The notes under the pieces are model-generated. The model did no database searches and was not told the origin of the DNA. It saw nothing but the letters and a program-made list of their open reading frames with translations. The translations under genes were made by a program, and so were the position numbers. Below, piece by piece: positions 11,446 through 21,900 of a stretch of DNA of 64,000 nt. This DNA is from Adiantum capillus-veneris (lineage: Eukaryota; Streptophyta; Polypodiopsida; Polypodiales; Pteridaceae): contig CM043956.1 in assembly GCA_014529385.2 (NCBI GenBank), forward strand, positions 91,404,721 to 91,468,720, in the 5' to 3' direction. Every line of letters begins with the position of its first letter. Positions within the stretch are counted from its first letter, which is position 1.

Positions 11446-12235
11446 TGAGCCCCTCTCCATTGTAGCATGCCCTAATTAGGCTCTTTGTGCACCTCTAGGC
11501 TACCATCCTTTTGGCAGGGTGATAGTGTTTACATTTTCATTATTGTAGCTAGCATGCTTGATTTGTGTGGATGCTTTGTGTGTGTAATCACTCCCTTGGT
11601 GGAGGTGTAAAGGTTTTCCATTTGATTTCCCCCTAATGAATGATTAATGCTCAACTTTTTATTTTGTTGTGATGAATGCATTTATATTGGCGTGGTTGCG
11701 TGTAGCAAGTTTTGTTAAGGCTTGATCAAGGCAATTCTAATTATATGTGTTTCATCCTTCTCCCACATCCATTGTCAAGCACATTTATTCCCCACTTTCT
11801 CTTCTCTTTCCTTTCTCCCTTCTCCTTCCTCTCTCCATCACCCTCACACGTATATTTGCTTCGTATACATAATTGCAACCATTCGTACGGTTAGCCAAGA
11901 AAGGTTTTGGAAATAGGCACCCCTTCAAACCTCTCACTCCAATAATTCATTCCTTGGATCCTTGTTGGTGGCTCCCTTCCTCTCTCTCTCTTTCTCTCTC
12001 TCTCTGTCCATTAAGGTTGGTTGAAGGTGTGTGTGAGCACAACTCCTTCCATATGCTCAAGGTGATTCTCTCCCATAAATATGACATCCTCAACAATAGA
12101 GTGTCAACTCTACTAGCTCTTGGTCGTGTCCTAGCTGCATAAAACGCTAGGTGGTGCCCCTTCAATACCCCTCACCGTGAGGCATCCAAGTAGTACCTTG
12201 GTGTAGAGGCCACCGGGTGCACTTTGTGTGCTTCA
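11446..12235 (+). mobile_element. Tat1 5' LTR, downstream part (R/U5)
   Basis: Continues the LTR after the nested element, beginning with the tgagc duplication. The end matches the surviving 3' LTR piece at 48148-48301. It contains CTAGGTGGTGCCCC near 12147 and terminates GTGCTTCA. Small open frames here are not supported as genes. Confidence 0.8.
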
Positions 12236-12237
12236 TT

Positions 12238-12254
12238 TGGTGCCCCCACGGAGG
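12238..12254 (+). other. Tat1 primer-binding site
   Basis: TGGTGCCCCCACGGAGG begins two bases after the LTR. Tat2 has TCGGTGCCCCCACAGAGG and Tat3 TGGTGCCCCCACTGAGG at the same position. The cognate tRNA would have an acceptor stem beginning GCCCCCA. I cannot assign it safely to an amino acid; it is not the initiator-Met site. Confidence 0.75.
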
Positions 12255-12732
12255 AGGGATACATAGACCTTCAATTCACAAACAATGAAGGTGTGGAATT
12301 TTCAACATGGACAAGTGGCGTGAGGAGTTTGCAAATTGGAGGACAGAGCTCTAGAGGCCTTGAAATCTTTCATCAAGATCTTGTTGCTTGGCTGTAGTGT
12401 CATCGACATTCAAGAAGTAAGTCCCTCTCCTTGCCTTGTTCGTGATCGTCGCCAACGAAGAAGAATGAGGAGAAGAGCTTCATTTACCTCTCCTCTTAAC
12501 CTATGAATGCTCCAATAACCCCCGATGCACACACAATTGAAATTCTCTACGTCAATACACACGAAAGTACCGTAACGCACATTAAAGCAAGAGAGAGTAC
12601 TACTAGACCTCTCTTTCCTAAAAAGGTAATTAAGAAAAAGAAGATCAAATCCACACCTAAGTGGCCTAAAGCTGCAGCACGTGCTCAAGCGTCAAGGTGA
12701 CATTTGGTCCCATCTTATTTAGTGGGGGTTAC
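12255..12732 (+). other. Tat1 leader, with an uncertain basic 65-codon frame
   Basis: Untranslated leader between primer site and ORF A. A frame at 12503-12700 begins with ATG and would give a lysine-rich peptide (PKKVIKKKKIKS). No counterpart was seen in Tat2 or Tat3, so it may be chance. Confidence 0.4.
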
Positions 12733-13266
12733 ATGACCACTTTTGGCAAGAAAAAGGCTAGTGAGCAACCAGCTTTAACATCAAACCTACAACCACAAAT
12801 TTCACCCCTAAACCCTCATGAAGCAAAGCGACAGAGGCTTGCCTATAAGATTTCCGCTCGTATGCGTGTGCTCCCAGTGCACTTTGTGAATCCAAATGCC
12901 ACCAGTCCTAAGCCAACCTCCTGTCCGCGTGAATATTTCTTTTGATATTGTCCAAAGTGCTTTGGTGATCGGGTGAAGAGCCTTCCCGCTTGTCCTTTGT
13001 TGCTAATTTTCAAGAAGTTATCTCAATCTAAAGAGACTGTCCTTGTTGATGATGTTTTGCACATTAATGGTGTAACTTTTGTTCGTCATGCTGATTATGA
13101 CAATAGCATCCAACTACTACTTGCAAAAAGGCTCGGCATAGTAAGAAGTGTTTCCATCACCTCCTACATCTTCACAGACGCGTCAGGAAGAGTAGAAGTG
13201 ATCCGAGGTGCCAACCTTCTGTGGATGATCAGGCTCATTGGTCCAAAGATGGTGCAACTAAGCTAG
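12733..13266 (+). pseudogene. Tat leader ORF A (unknown function), one in-frame stop
   Basis: The first ATG in frame is at 12733. The frame runs to 13266 with a single TGA at 12943-12945. The product aligns with the 167-codon ORF A of Tat3 over most of its length. Shared features are an RMRV motif, a CxxCF pair (CPKCF versus CVECF), VK(S/T)LP, LHINGV, and QLLLA(K/R)RLxxV. It ends 20 bases before ORF B. Two divergent copies keep the same residues around many changes, so it was probably once translated. A Cys-pair metal site is possible. No known family recognised; extra ORFs before gag are known from Ogre/Tat relatives. Confidence 0.65.
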
Positions 13267-13285
13267 TCTATTTGTGTGGATAGGT

Positions 13286-13513
13286 ATGGATGCCAATAAT
13301 GAAAATAATGATCCACGGATGTTTCCTTTCCATTTTGTACATCATATGCATGTTAATATTTGTATTGATAGGAAATTATTCTATCAGCAAAGAATAGCCT
13401 TGTTGTTTGGAGCTGAAAGACTTGTGGAAATCTTGCGCTCTCCTCACCCTATCATTCTACCCTTAGTAGATTATTACCACTCCTTTGATGTGTCAATATT
13501 CATCCTATTTTGA
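13286..13513 (+). CDS. Tat leader ORF B, 75 codons, unknown function
   Basis: ATG at 13286 (chosen because it matches the MDN-like start of the Tat2 copy) to a TGA at 13511-13513. It aligns with Tat2 41572-41790 and Tat3 58653-58862. Shared residues are FQQR or YQQR, FGA(E/Q)R, EIL.SP.P.I.P, and the terminal SFD(V/I)..FIL(F/L). It lies between ORF A and gag. It is intact here although gag and pol around it are full of stops, but it is too short for that to prove selection. It is also paralogous to ORF C. No known domain. Confidence 0.65.
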   Translation: MDANNENNDPRMFPFHFVHHMHVNICIDRKLFYQQRIALLFGAERLVEILRSPHPIILPLVDYYHSFDVSIFILF

Positions 13514-13607
13514 GCTAGCTATCTTAAAGATCCAAAGTGTACTTATCATACTCTACTTTCAATAAATTGGAGCTGTTTGTGTAATTGTGTACTCTCTCAG
13601 TTACATT

Positions 13608-15091
13608 ATGGCCTTCCCTAATTTTTATGGTAAGCCTGGGAAGGTTGCTTCAGACTTTTTGGATAATTTGGAAATGGTATTTTTAGTGTCAGGAAGGGAT
13701 GATGAGGCCACAACGCTAAGGGCCTTTCCACTAGTCTTAAGAGAAGGTGCTAAAGTATGGTATAAATCTTTGGCACCCGAAGAAAGAAGAGACTGGGAAG
13801 CCTTAAAAATGGCCTTCATCGAAGAATTTTGCCATCATGAGCCTCCAGAGGAGATATGGAGACAACTCTTAGAGCTATGCCAAACATCACCCAATGACTA
13901 TAGAACCTATGAAGGGAAGTTTTCCAACCTGTGGGAGAAGTGGTGTGCATCACTAGGCGAAGGGGAAAGGGCGCCAGAGTGCCTAAAGAAGGATTGTTTC
14001 CTAGCATGGCTTTACCCCATCCTTTGATAAAAGGTTAAAGGTAAATTCCCAGACACCTTTGAGAAAGCTATGAATTATGCAAGGGAGAAGGATATGAAAT
14101 TAAAGTTCCAAGCTCAGCTACAAGGAGGAATGGAGCCTCCACCGCTAGCTCAACCTATGGCAAGGGTAGTAGTAGAGACAGGAGCAACAGACCAAGAGTC
14201 CTCTCAACAAGAGCTGCTTCAGCAAATCACCCATTAGCTAGAGAGCCTATCCATCAATTTGGTTCAAGGTGTAAGGGCTCCCTAGCCAGGAAATGAACAA
14301 AATAGACAAGAAGGAAAAAGGCAAACCCGTGAGTACGTTTGCTACAATTGTGGAGAGGTAGGTCACGGCAAGTATTATTGCCCTCACCCATGACAAAGTC
14401 ACCCCGCCAACAAGTCAAAGATGGTAATCAAAGATGACCTCCCCAAGGAAATGGTAATCAAAGATGACCTCCCCGCCAACAAGTCACCCCTCCTCGAGCA
14501 AGGCCGCCAAATGGACAAAATGCACATGTGGCTCCACCAATTCAAATATTGAGACCCCCTCCTCCACCACCACAAGCACCAGTAGTGATCCTCCACTACC
14601 ATCAGGTGGGGAGGATAGGGTTGTCTCTGTCATAAGTCTTGACAATGGTAAGGATAAATGGAAAGCAAAAATGGAGGAAGCTGTTGTCATGCCACTAAAG
14701 AGAGTTAGGAGACAAAGAACTAATGAAATGGAAGCTTCAGAGCCGGATAAAGGGAATGAGGGTTTCTCCCAAGTGATAGGAGACAAGAAAAGAAAGAGTA
14801 GGTCAAGGAGGCACATAGGAGTAGAAAACTTTCCACTTGGGGTGGGATCCATACCCTATGACCTCATAGCAGATGTGAGTAAGCAAGGACCAAAGATCTC
14901 ATGGCAGCAACCCCTCCACCTTTCCCCAAAGATCCATAGAACCTGGTCTAAGATGGTTAGCACTAGGAGGGCTAAGGCAAAGTCACTTGGCTCCATTAGT
15001 GCAAGAGGCATGAAGGATATTGTGCCAGTCATTGATGCAAATATTAAGAGTCAGCGAGTCTCCAATGTGTATGTGGATGGTGGAGCCAACA
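13608..15091 (+). pseudogene. Tat1 gag and start of protease, broken
   Basis: The start ATG at 13608 gives MAFPNFYGKPG, matching Tat3 gag. The capsid-type region (AKVWYKSLAPEERRDWEALK, then YEGKF..LWEKW) runs to 14026, where adjacent TGA and TAA codons stop it. The frame continues with more stops to a CCHC zinc knuckle at 14340-14381 (CYNC..VGHGKYYC), followed by a TGA where Tat3 has CGA. A 33-bp direct duplication lies at about 14418-14483. The frame 14464-15096 resumes with the linker and reaches the protease DGGA motif, where Chr1 is inserted after 15091. Binds and packages element RNA in intact relatives. Confidence 0.85.
15087..15091. repeat. Left target duplication of Chr1 (caaca)
   Basis: Identical to 23992-23996. 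Removing Chr1 with one copy keeps the protease frame open across the junction. Confidence 0.95.
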
Positions 15092-16680
15092 TGTAACATT
15101 TAATGGCCTAAAATCTTATGTGTAGCGGAAATTAGCATGAACATAGTGAGCATTTCATTAGAGTTGATTCCTAATGAGAATTACAAGAGTGCTTGGGTGG
15201 AGAGAGCAACAAAAAGCATAACACCTAGTTAGATAGCATCGACAATACTTTCAAAAGAGAGAGCAATTAAGCTATTGACAACAGTTGAGGACCGGATTTG
15301 CATGGAGCCGGTCCCCCCTCCAAAAGGCTTTGTATTATGGTTTCTCCCATCAAGAGAGACATTGTACAATACAATTCTTTGTGTTCCTTCAAGATGAGCT
15401 AGTGCAATGAAGATGGAAGCTTCATACACCAAGCAAAACACTTAATCAAACACAACTTGAATTATCCCCGTTCTCAGACCCAAGACCTCACACACCTTCG
15501 AAGATGGTGAGAGCTAGCAGGGTATGAGAGTAGATTGAGAGGAAAAAGAAGTATCTTACGAGAAAGAAGTACATCTCCTCACATAATCACTCATATTAGC
15601 ATAGCTTAGCTTAGTAATTAGCTTGGTAGAGAAGATGAGCATGCATTGAAGCTTGGCTCTTGGTTGGATTTGCATCCACATGCCAAGAGAGTGTTGATGT
15701 AGGCTTCTATCTCACAAGCTTGGAGTAGGTGATGAGCTCTCCATTAAAGCTTGGGAGGAGATAGAGTATTTTCCCCTTCACACATGGTCAAGTGTGAGAG
15801 TGTGTCTGTCAATGCCAAGCAAAAATCAGCCCCCTCTCTCTCTTGGGCGAGCCCTAGCTGCTAAGTTAGGCTGGCTTTTGCCTCATTGGACCTCCCCAGG
15901 TCAAGCCAATAGGGATTAAGCAGCATAAGTGATAGCCTTTTGACATGTGTCCCCCTTTCCCCTTTTGTGAGAGCTTTAGGTAATTAAATAATTAAACTAA
16001 ACTCTCATTGGACCCCTTTGCCTCCTGGCCAATAGGAATCAGGCAAGCCATGGGGCTCCTGAATGCTCATTGGACCCCTTGGGAGACTGCCCAATAGTCT
16101 TCTAGGACACTTAATTCTTATTGGTTTCTTTTATTAAATGTTTTTTAATTAATTAAACTAGATTTACTCTAGCTTAATTCTCATTGGTCCACTTCAAGGG
16201 TCTTCCAATAGGAATTGGGCACACCTTGTGGGCATCTGGCCTAGGGAGCTGACATGTGTCCCTCATTCCCTTTGTGTAAAGGGAGCCTGTGTGTGTGTGT
16301 ATCTTTCTCTCTCATCCCCTAGCTTTGGGGCTCGCCCCCTCCCATGTAGGGATATGCAAAGACTTTTTGAGCTCACACTAAGCATCCAATTTTCCCTAGG
16401 GTCAACCTTTGGACACAACCTTTGAATTTTGGAACCTTAGCATTTTGGAAGTCTTAATGGGCTGAACCTTAGGGTCTTTTTGGCCCATTGTTTCACATGG
16501 CTCTTTTGCAGATGGCCCCCCCTTTGGATCCCTATTTTCCCTCCTTTGGATCCCTACTGTGGCCGGTCTGCTAACTTAACCAATATTCTAGCTTTTTCTC
16601 CCTTGGCACTTCCCCACATTAAATGATCAGTTTAATATGAGAAAATCATTTAGGAGAATTAGATATTGATTATTATGACA
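15092..16680 (-). mobile_element. Chr1 3' LTR
   Basis: Begins TGTAACATTTAATGG and ends ATTATTATGACA. It contains four ATTGG-N16/17-CCAAT pairs at 15885, 16007, 16069 and 16183. Small frames such as 15229-15441, repeated identically in the other LTR, are not genes. Confidence 0.95.
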
Positions 16681-16693
16681 TTACCTCTCTCTT
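16681..16693 (-). other. Chr1 polypurine tract
   Basis: The minus strand reads AAGAGAGAGGTAA directly before the 3' LTR. The same tract precedes the LTRs at 32298 (minus) and 46462 (plus). Confidence 0.85.
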
Positions 16694-16698
16694 GAAAT

Positions 16699-16718
16699 CA
16701 TAGTCGTCCTCGACTATG
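16699..16718 (-). other. Perfect hairpin CATAGTCG-N4-CGACTATG beside the polypurine tract
   Basis: An 8-bp perfect stem with a 4-nt loop. It is repeated at 32317-32336 and 46424-46443 with a changed loop but unchanged stem. Confidence 0.85.
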
Positions 16719-17037
16719 GTGTAGAGAAGATAAAGCATATACATGAGTCCTTTTCTTAGCGGGTAGAGGATCCCTATGTTACCCTACGACATCATTCCAT
16801 AATGGATGACTAGTCCATTTGGCGCTTGAGAGCCTGAGGCTGCCGCAAGCATGTCTGCACATTAGTCCTATCAGTCTTCCATAGTAGAGTGACAAGCTCT
16901 ACTTGGTTTTCGGGAGACGTCGTCTCCGCAAACTTGATCTAAGCATGCATACTACTTCATTTTTGTGCACAAATTAAGAAAAAGAGAGTCTTATAAGACA
17001 AAAATTTTTGTTCATTTTTAACATTCTGTACATTTGC
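16719..17037 (-). other. Chr1 3' untranslated region
   Basis: About 320 bases between the chromodomain stop and the hairpin. Blocks such as GCGGGTAGAGGATCC and CCCTACGACATCATTCCA recur in the minus fragment (about 32388-32415) and, with changes, in chromovirus B (about 46340-46380). Conserved but non-coding. Confidence 0.7.
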
Positions 17038-17368
17038 TTACTCTTGGGAAGCATTGTAAGCATTGACAAGGTTTAGGTTATCCTTTAATTGTATGCCTTG
17101 CATCCATCTAGCATCTTCAAAAGGATAATTCTTAAACTTAATAAGATATCGTCTGATAGTCTTACCGCCTCTTAATACCTTGTCTTCATGTCGGAGAATG
17201 GACTCGGGCTGCAGCACCTCCTCGTGGTCTTCGATCTCCGGTGGGTCTTCAATAGTTGGTTCTTGAGGTGGCTCTCCTTTGTAAGGCTTTAAAAGGCTCA
17301 CATGAAAAGCATTGTGTATGAGCCAATGATTGGGCAACTTAAGTTGATAGGCCATCTCATTGATTGGC
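17038..17368 (-). pseudogene. Chr1 integrase C-terminus with chromodomain
   Basis: Frame-shifted relative to the integrase by a one-base deletion near 17370. It reads HNAFHVSLLKPY (the post-GPF integrase tail), then a linker, then a chromodomain-like segment (YLIKFKNYPFEDARWM) at about codons 69-84 of the open frame, ending at 17038. Chromodomains of this group direct integration towards particular chromatin. The matching domain in chromovirus B carries a stop. Confidence 0.85.
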
Positions 17369-18488
17369 CTAAGAATTGGAAGGGACCATAGTACCTTTTT
17401 GCTAGTTTAGCATAGTACTTTTGGTGACCCGTAGGATTCTTGCCCGTAGTGTGCCTTAATCGAGCCTTGGGAAACTTTAACAAGACCCAATCGTTTTCTT
17501 TAAAGGTTTGGGCTCTTCTGTGCTTGTCAGCAGCAGCCTTTTGCCTTTGCTGTGAGATAGAGATAGCATCCTTAATCTTTTGGAAAGATTCTTGTAGGTC
17601 TCGGCTATACTCATCTGCAGCGAAGATCTTCCCATGTACCTTAAGTAGCAAGGGACTTTTTGATCTTCCCTCAATTACCTCGAAAGGTGCTTTTCCTGTA
17701 GAAGTATGTACAGTGTTATTGTAAGCATACTCTACTAAGGGTAAGTACTTCTCCCATTGGGATCTTTGATCTACTTCCGTTACATAGGCTTTTAGTAGAT
17801 CGAGAATAGTTAGGTTAGCTATTTCACTTTGGCCATCAGTTTGTGGATGATAGGCCGAAGAGAAGTTTAGCCTTGTTCCTAAATTCTCAAAGAGACCCTT
17901 CCAGAAATTACTGGTCATTCTAGGATCTCTATCCGACACTATGGACATTGGCAAGCCATGGTACTTGAAAATTTGTGAAATGAAGAGGGTTGCCATTTGA
18001 TGGGCTTTGATAGTCTTTTTGACAGGTATAAAATGAGCTTGTTTACTGAACCTGTCTACTATCGTCCATATTCCCGTATTCCCATGGATAGACTTAGGCA
18101 ATCCAAAGATAAAATCCATGGATATGCTCTCCCACGGTGAATTAGGGATTGGCAAGGGTTGAAGCAATCCAAGTTGCTTCCCTCTATCAAATTTTGTCTT
18201 TTGACATACCACACATTTGGAAACATACTCATGTATGTTCACTTTCATGGTAGGCCAATAGAAATATGTTTCAATTCCCTTTAGGGTAGACTGAATCCCT
18301 CTATGCCCCGCATATGGGGGAGCATGAGATTCATACATTACTTTCTCACGTAGTGAGTTAGTAACGCATAGTCTATTGCCATAGAGAAGATAACCATCTT
18401 GTAAAGTAAATGGTTCTTCTTTCTTCCCTAATGCAAGGGCTGAAATCACATCTCTAAAATCGGGATCAATAGCATACTCATCTATCAT
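17298..18488 (-). pseudogene. Chr1 integrase
   Basis: 396 codons starting at MIDEYAIDPDF, just after RNase H. The zinc-binding HHCC region is visible (HAPPYAGHRGIQ...CVVCQKTK). The catalytic core follows, with Asp in SMDFIFGLP, Asp in SDRDPRM and Glu in HPQTDGQSEIAN, then the KRYYGPF motif. The N-terminal junction with RNase H is shifted by a one-base deletion near 18508. The last 20 or so residues are out of frame because of the deletion near 17370. Otherwise undamaged. Confidence 0.92.
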
Positions 18489-18955
18489 TAAAGATAGATC
18501 ATTGTGGTTGCTATGGAAACCGCATTCACTCTCGGTCGTCTTGAGAGTGCATCGGCTACTTGATTATGCTTGCCAGCAATGTGAGCAATATGAAAATGAA
18601 ATTGCGAAAGGAAATTTGCCCACCTCATTTGTTTGTCGGAGAGCTTGGTCTGCGTCATGAAGTACTTAAGACTTTGGTGATCCGTTCGCAGAATGAAAGG
18701 AGTCCCCAATAAATAGTGCTTCCATGAGTCTAAGGCATGTAGAACTGCAAGGAGTTCTTTTTCGTATATGCCTAGAGCTTGCTCAACAGGGTCGAGCCTT
18801 CGACTCTCATAGCCTATGGCGTGCCCTTCTTGGAGCAAAACAGCCCCAAGGCAATCACCACAAGCATCACATTGGACCTCAAATGGTTTTGAGAGATCCG
18901 GTAGTGTAAGCACAGGTTGAGAGATAAGCTTTTCTTTAAGCTTTTCGAAAGCATT
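18488..18955 (-). pseudogene. Chr1 RNase H
   Basis: The expected acidic residues are present in QCDACGD, YEKELLAV, RTDHQSL and VADALSRR. The frame differs from RT because of a single-base deletion near 18958 and differs again from integrase at about 18508. The domain sits between RT and integrase as in all Ty3/gypsy pol genes. Confidence 0.9.
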
Positions 18956-21900
18956 GTTCTCTTAGCAGACCACGTATACCTAACATTTTTCTTTGTTAGG
19001 TCATGTAATGGTCCCGCAATTTGTGAGAACTTTTCTATGAAGCGTCTATAGTATGCACACATACCTATAAAGCTTCTTAGTTCATGAAGATTCCTTGGTT
19101 TAGGCCATCCTTTTATTACCTCTAACTTGGATGGATCCATTTGGATTCCATCTTGAGAGATAATGTGACCTAAATATTGAATCTCTTGCAAGAAAAATTC
19201 ACTTTTCTTTCGATTAACATAAAGTTTATTCTCTCTTAAAACTTGAAATATTACCTGGAGGTGTTGCTTGTGTTCCTCTAATGAATTAGAGTAGATGATA
19301 ATATCATCAAAGAACACTCCAGTGAAGGTTCGATGAGGTCTGAACAGCTTCTCCATCAAGCGGTTAAATGTGGCTGGTGCATTAGTCAAGCCAAAAGGCA
19401 TGACAATGTATTCGTAAAGACCAAATGTAGTACGAAATGCGGTCTTTACAATGTCTTGATCAACTATCCTTATTTGATGATAGCCACTTTTTAGGTCAAT
19501 CCTACTGAAGTAGGTCGATCCTTGTAGCTTATCAAATAGGTCTTCTACCCGTGGAACGGGAAACCTATTCTTGATAGTGATCCTATTTAGTGCTCTATAG
19601 TCGACACACATACGATATGTGCCGTCTTTCTTTTGCACTAATAGCACAGGTGAGCAAAATGGAGATGAGCTAGGCCTAACCATGCCCTTCTCAATTAACT
19701 CATGCACTTGCCGCATAATCTCCTCTTGTTGAGCTTGAGAAACTCTATAAGGAGGTTTGTTAGGCGGTGAACTTCCTGGAAGAAGTTCAATTGCATGGTC
19801 GTCATTACCTCGTTTAGGAGGTAGCTCACAAGGGATGTCGTCAATAAAGACATCTTGAAACCCCTTGAGAAAATTGGATAACTCTAATTCCTTTTGGTTG
19901 CTTTTATTTTCTTTTGCTAAAGCATTAGGTTCATTTTGAGAATCTTTAACAAAAATCATGTACACGGAAATAGAGCTCTTTATTGACTTGTTGAAAGCTG
20001 GTGTATGTACAATGGGGATGGTGTTACCCATCTCCCTAGCATCTATATACATGTCCTTTTCCCTGAACTTAAAGGAGATTCTCCTTTCAGGAAATTTAAC
20101 ATGGGCAGCCAGACGGTCAAACCATGGTGCCCCTAGGATTACATCCTCATGCTTGAGAGGAGAGATAAAGAAGTCCTCTTTGTCCACATAGCCTTGGACA
20201 TGAAGCCTCAATTTCCCGATTAAGGGAGTGACTGAAGCTTCTTGCCCCTTGAAGGCACTGTCTGCGGGTAGGATATCTCCCATCTCGTAGGATTGTATGC
20301 CTAGCTTGGTGGCTAACTCCATAGATATAAAATTGTGAGTAGAACCAGGGTCAAAGAGAATAAAAGCATCATGTTCTCTTACCTTTCCCCAAGCATGGCA
20401 TAGAGGAGATCCTTTGTGGTGAGTTTGGTGAATCTCCTCCTCTTGGATTTCAACCAAAGAAGCTCTAGGAGGATCTTGGCGGTTGTTCTTTTGGGGACAA
20501 GCGCGGTACGCATGCCCTTGTTCGCCGCACTTGAAACACCGGTTATCTTTACGATAACGCTCAAGCTCTTCAGGAGAGAGTTTATTCTTTCCTTTGTAAA
20601 CTCCCTTCTCTTTAGCTTTGTTGGAATTGCCCTTAGGAGACTTTTGGACATTGTCCTTCCCCTTAGGCTCATTGGAACCTTTGTTTTCCGGGGGCTTATT
20701 ATTTCTTTTACCCCCCGTTTGGAAATTGATTCGCGAGGCCACCATAGTATGGTGTATTACCGCCGATATGGTACGTGGCCTTTGGGAGTTGACATACTCC
20801 GCCATTTCTTCGGTTAAGCCCGCACAAAATTGTTGCTTTTGCTCTCCAAAATCCAACTTTTTGAAGACAGTGGCTTTGAGTTGTAGGTCCCAAAACTTGT
20901 CTACATATTTGTGGATGGATTCATTGGGAGAGAGCTTTAAGCTTCGCCATTCGGTGAGTACTTTGTCTTTGGCATCGGTGGCCAAAAACTGCTTCATAAT
21001 GGAAGCTCTTAAAGCCTTCCATGTTCGTGGAGCTTCACCGTTGGCTCGTAGGCTAGACCACCATTGTCTGGCGGACTTTTGAAAGTGCATAGCTACATGG
21101 CGTAGCTTAGAGGACTCCGTGAAGCCCTCATCTCCAAACGCCGCATCGAATTGCTGGATAAAGGCCAAAACTTTGTCTGTAGCACCGAAGGTGCCATCAT
21201 AGGTAAGGAAAGAGATGCTCTTCCCTCCCTCTTTGAATTTCTTCAGCTTGGACGACCTCTTCCATGCGGCATAGGATTTCCTATGGCCTCTTCTTTTTGA
21301 TGGTTCAAAAGTTGCACCATCACTTTCTTCAGAAGATGAAGAATTTGAAGAAGGTGGAGAAGAGGGTGACCTCTTTCTCGCCTTTTTCTTGTCTTGATCT
21401 TTGTCGTCTTCACCATAGCTTTCATAAGAGGAAGAGGATAAAGAAGATGGAGAAGAGGGTGTCCTCTTTCTCGCCTTTTTCTTCTCTTGCTTTTTATCAT
21501 CCCTCTTTGAATTATGGCGTGGAGAAGAGTGTGATGGTCTTCTCCGCTTTGGTGGTGATGGAGAGCGTTTAGCCCGCCGTCTTCGTGGAGCCATCTCCGC
21601 CGAGGTGGCGGGAGACTCGCTTCTTTCTCGTTCCTTCGGTGGGGGCTCTTGAGTTCTCCTTTGGGAAGGAGATGCATCATCAAGAAGTAAGTTCTTGAGC
21701 CCTTCATATGGATTCTCTTCTTCTTCCCGAATCAGAGAGAGACCTCTTTTGGTAGTCTCACAAGGAGGCTTCCTAGGTGTTCTCTCGTCATGGTGATGAG
21801 CTTGGAGAATCCCGTGAGCACGGAGCTGCCGTTGCACTTCACTTTGGAGAGATGGATTGCCCATGGCTTGTTGAAGCCTAGAAACAAGATAATTAACAAG

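Noticed and set aside
15229-15441. A 70-codon frame that occurs again, identical, at 22539-22751
   Set aside because: The repetition is because both lie in the two LTRs of Chr1. It is not a conserved gene.
20379-21707. Several long frames opposite or overlapping the Chr1 gag
   Set aside because: They are other-frame readings of the gag coding region with no homology of their own.
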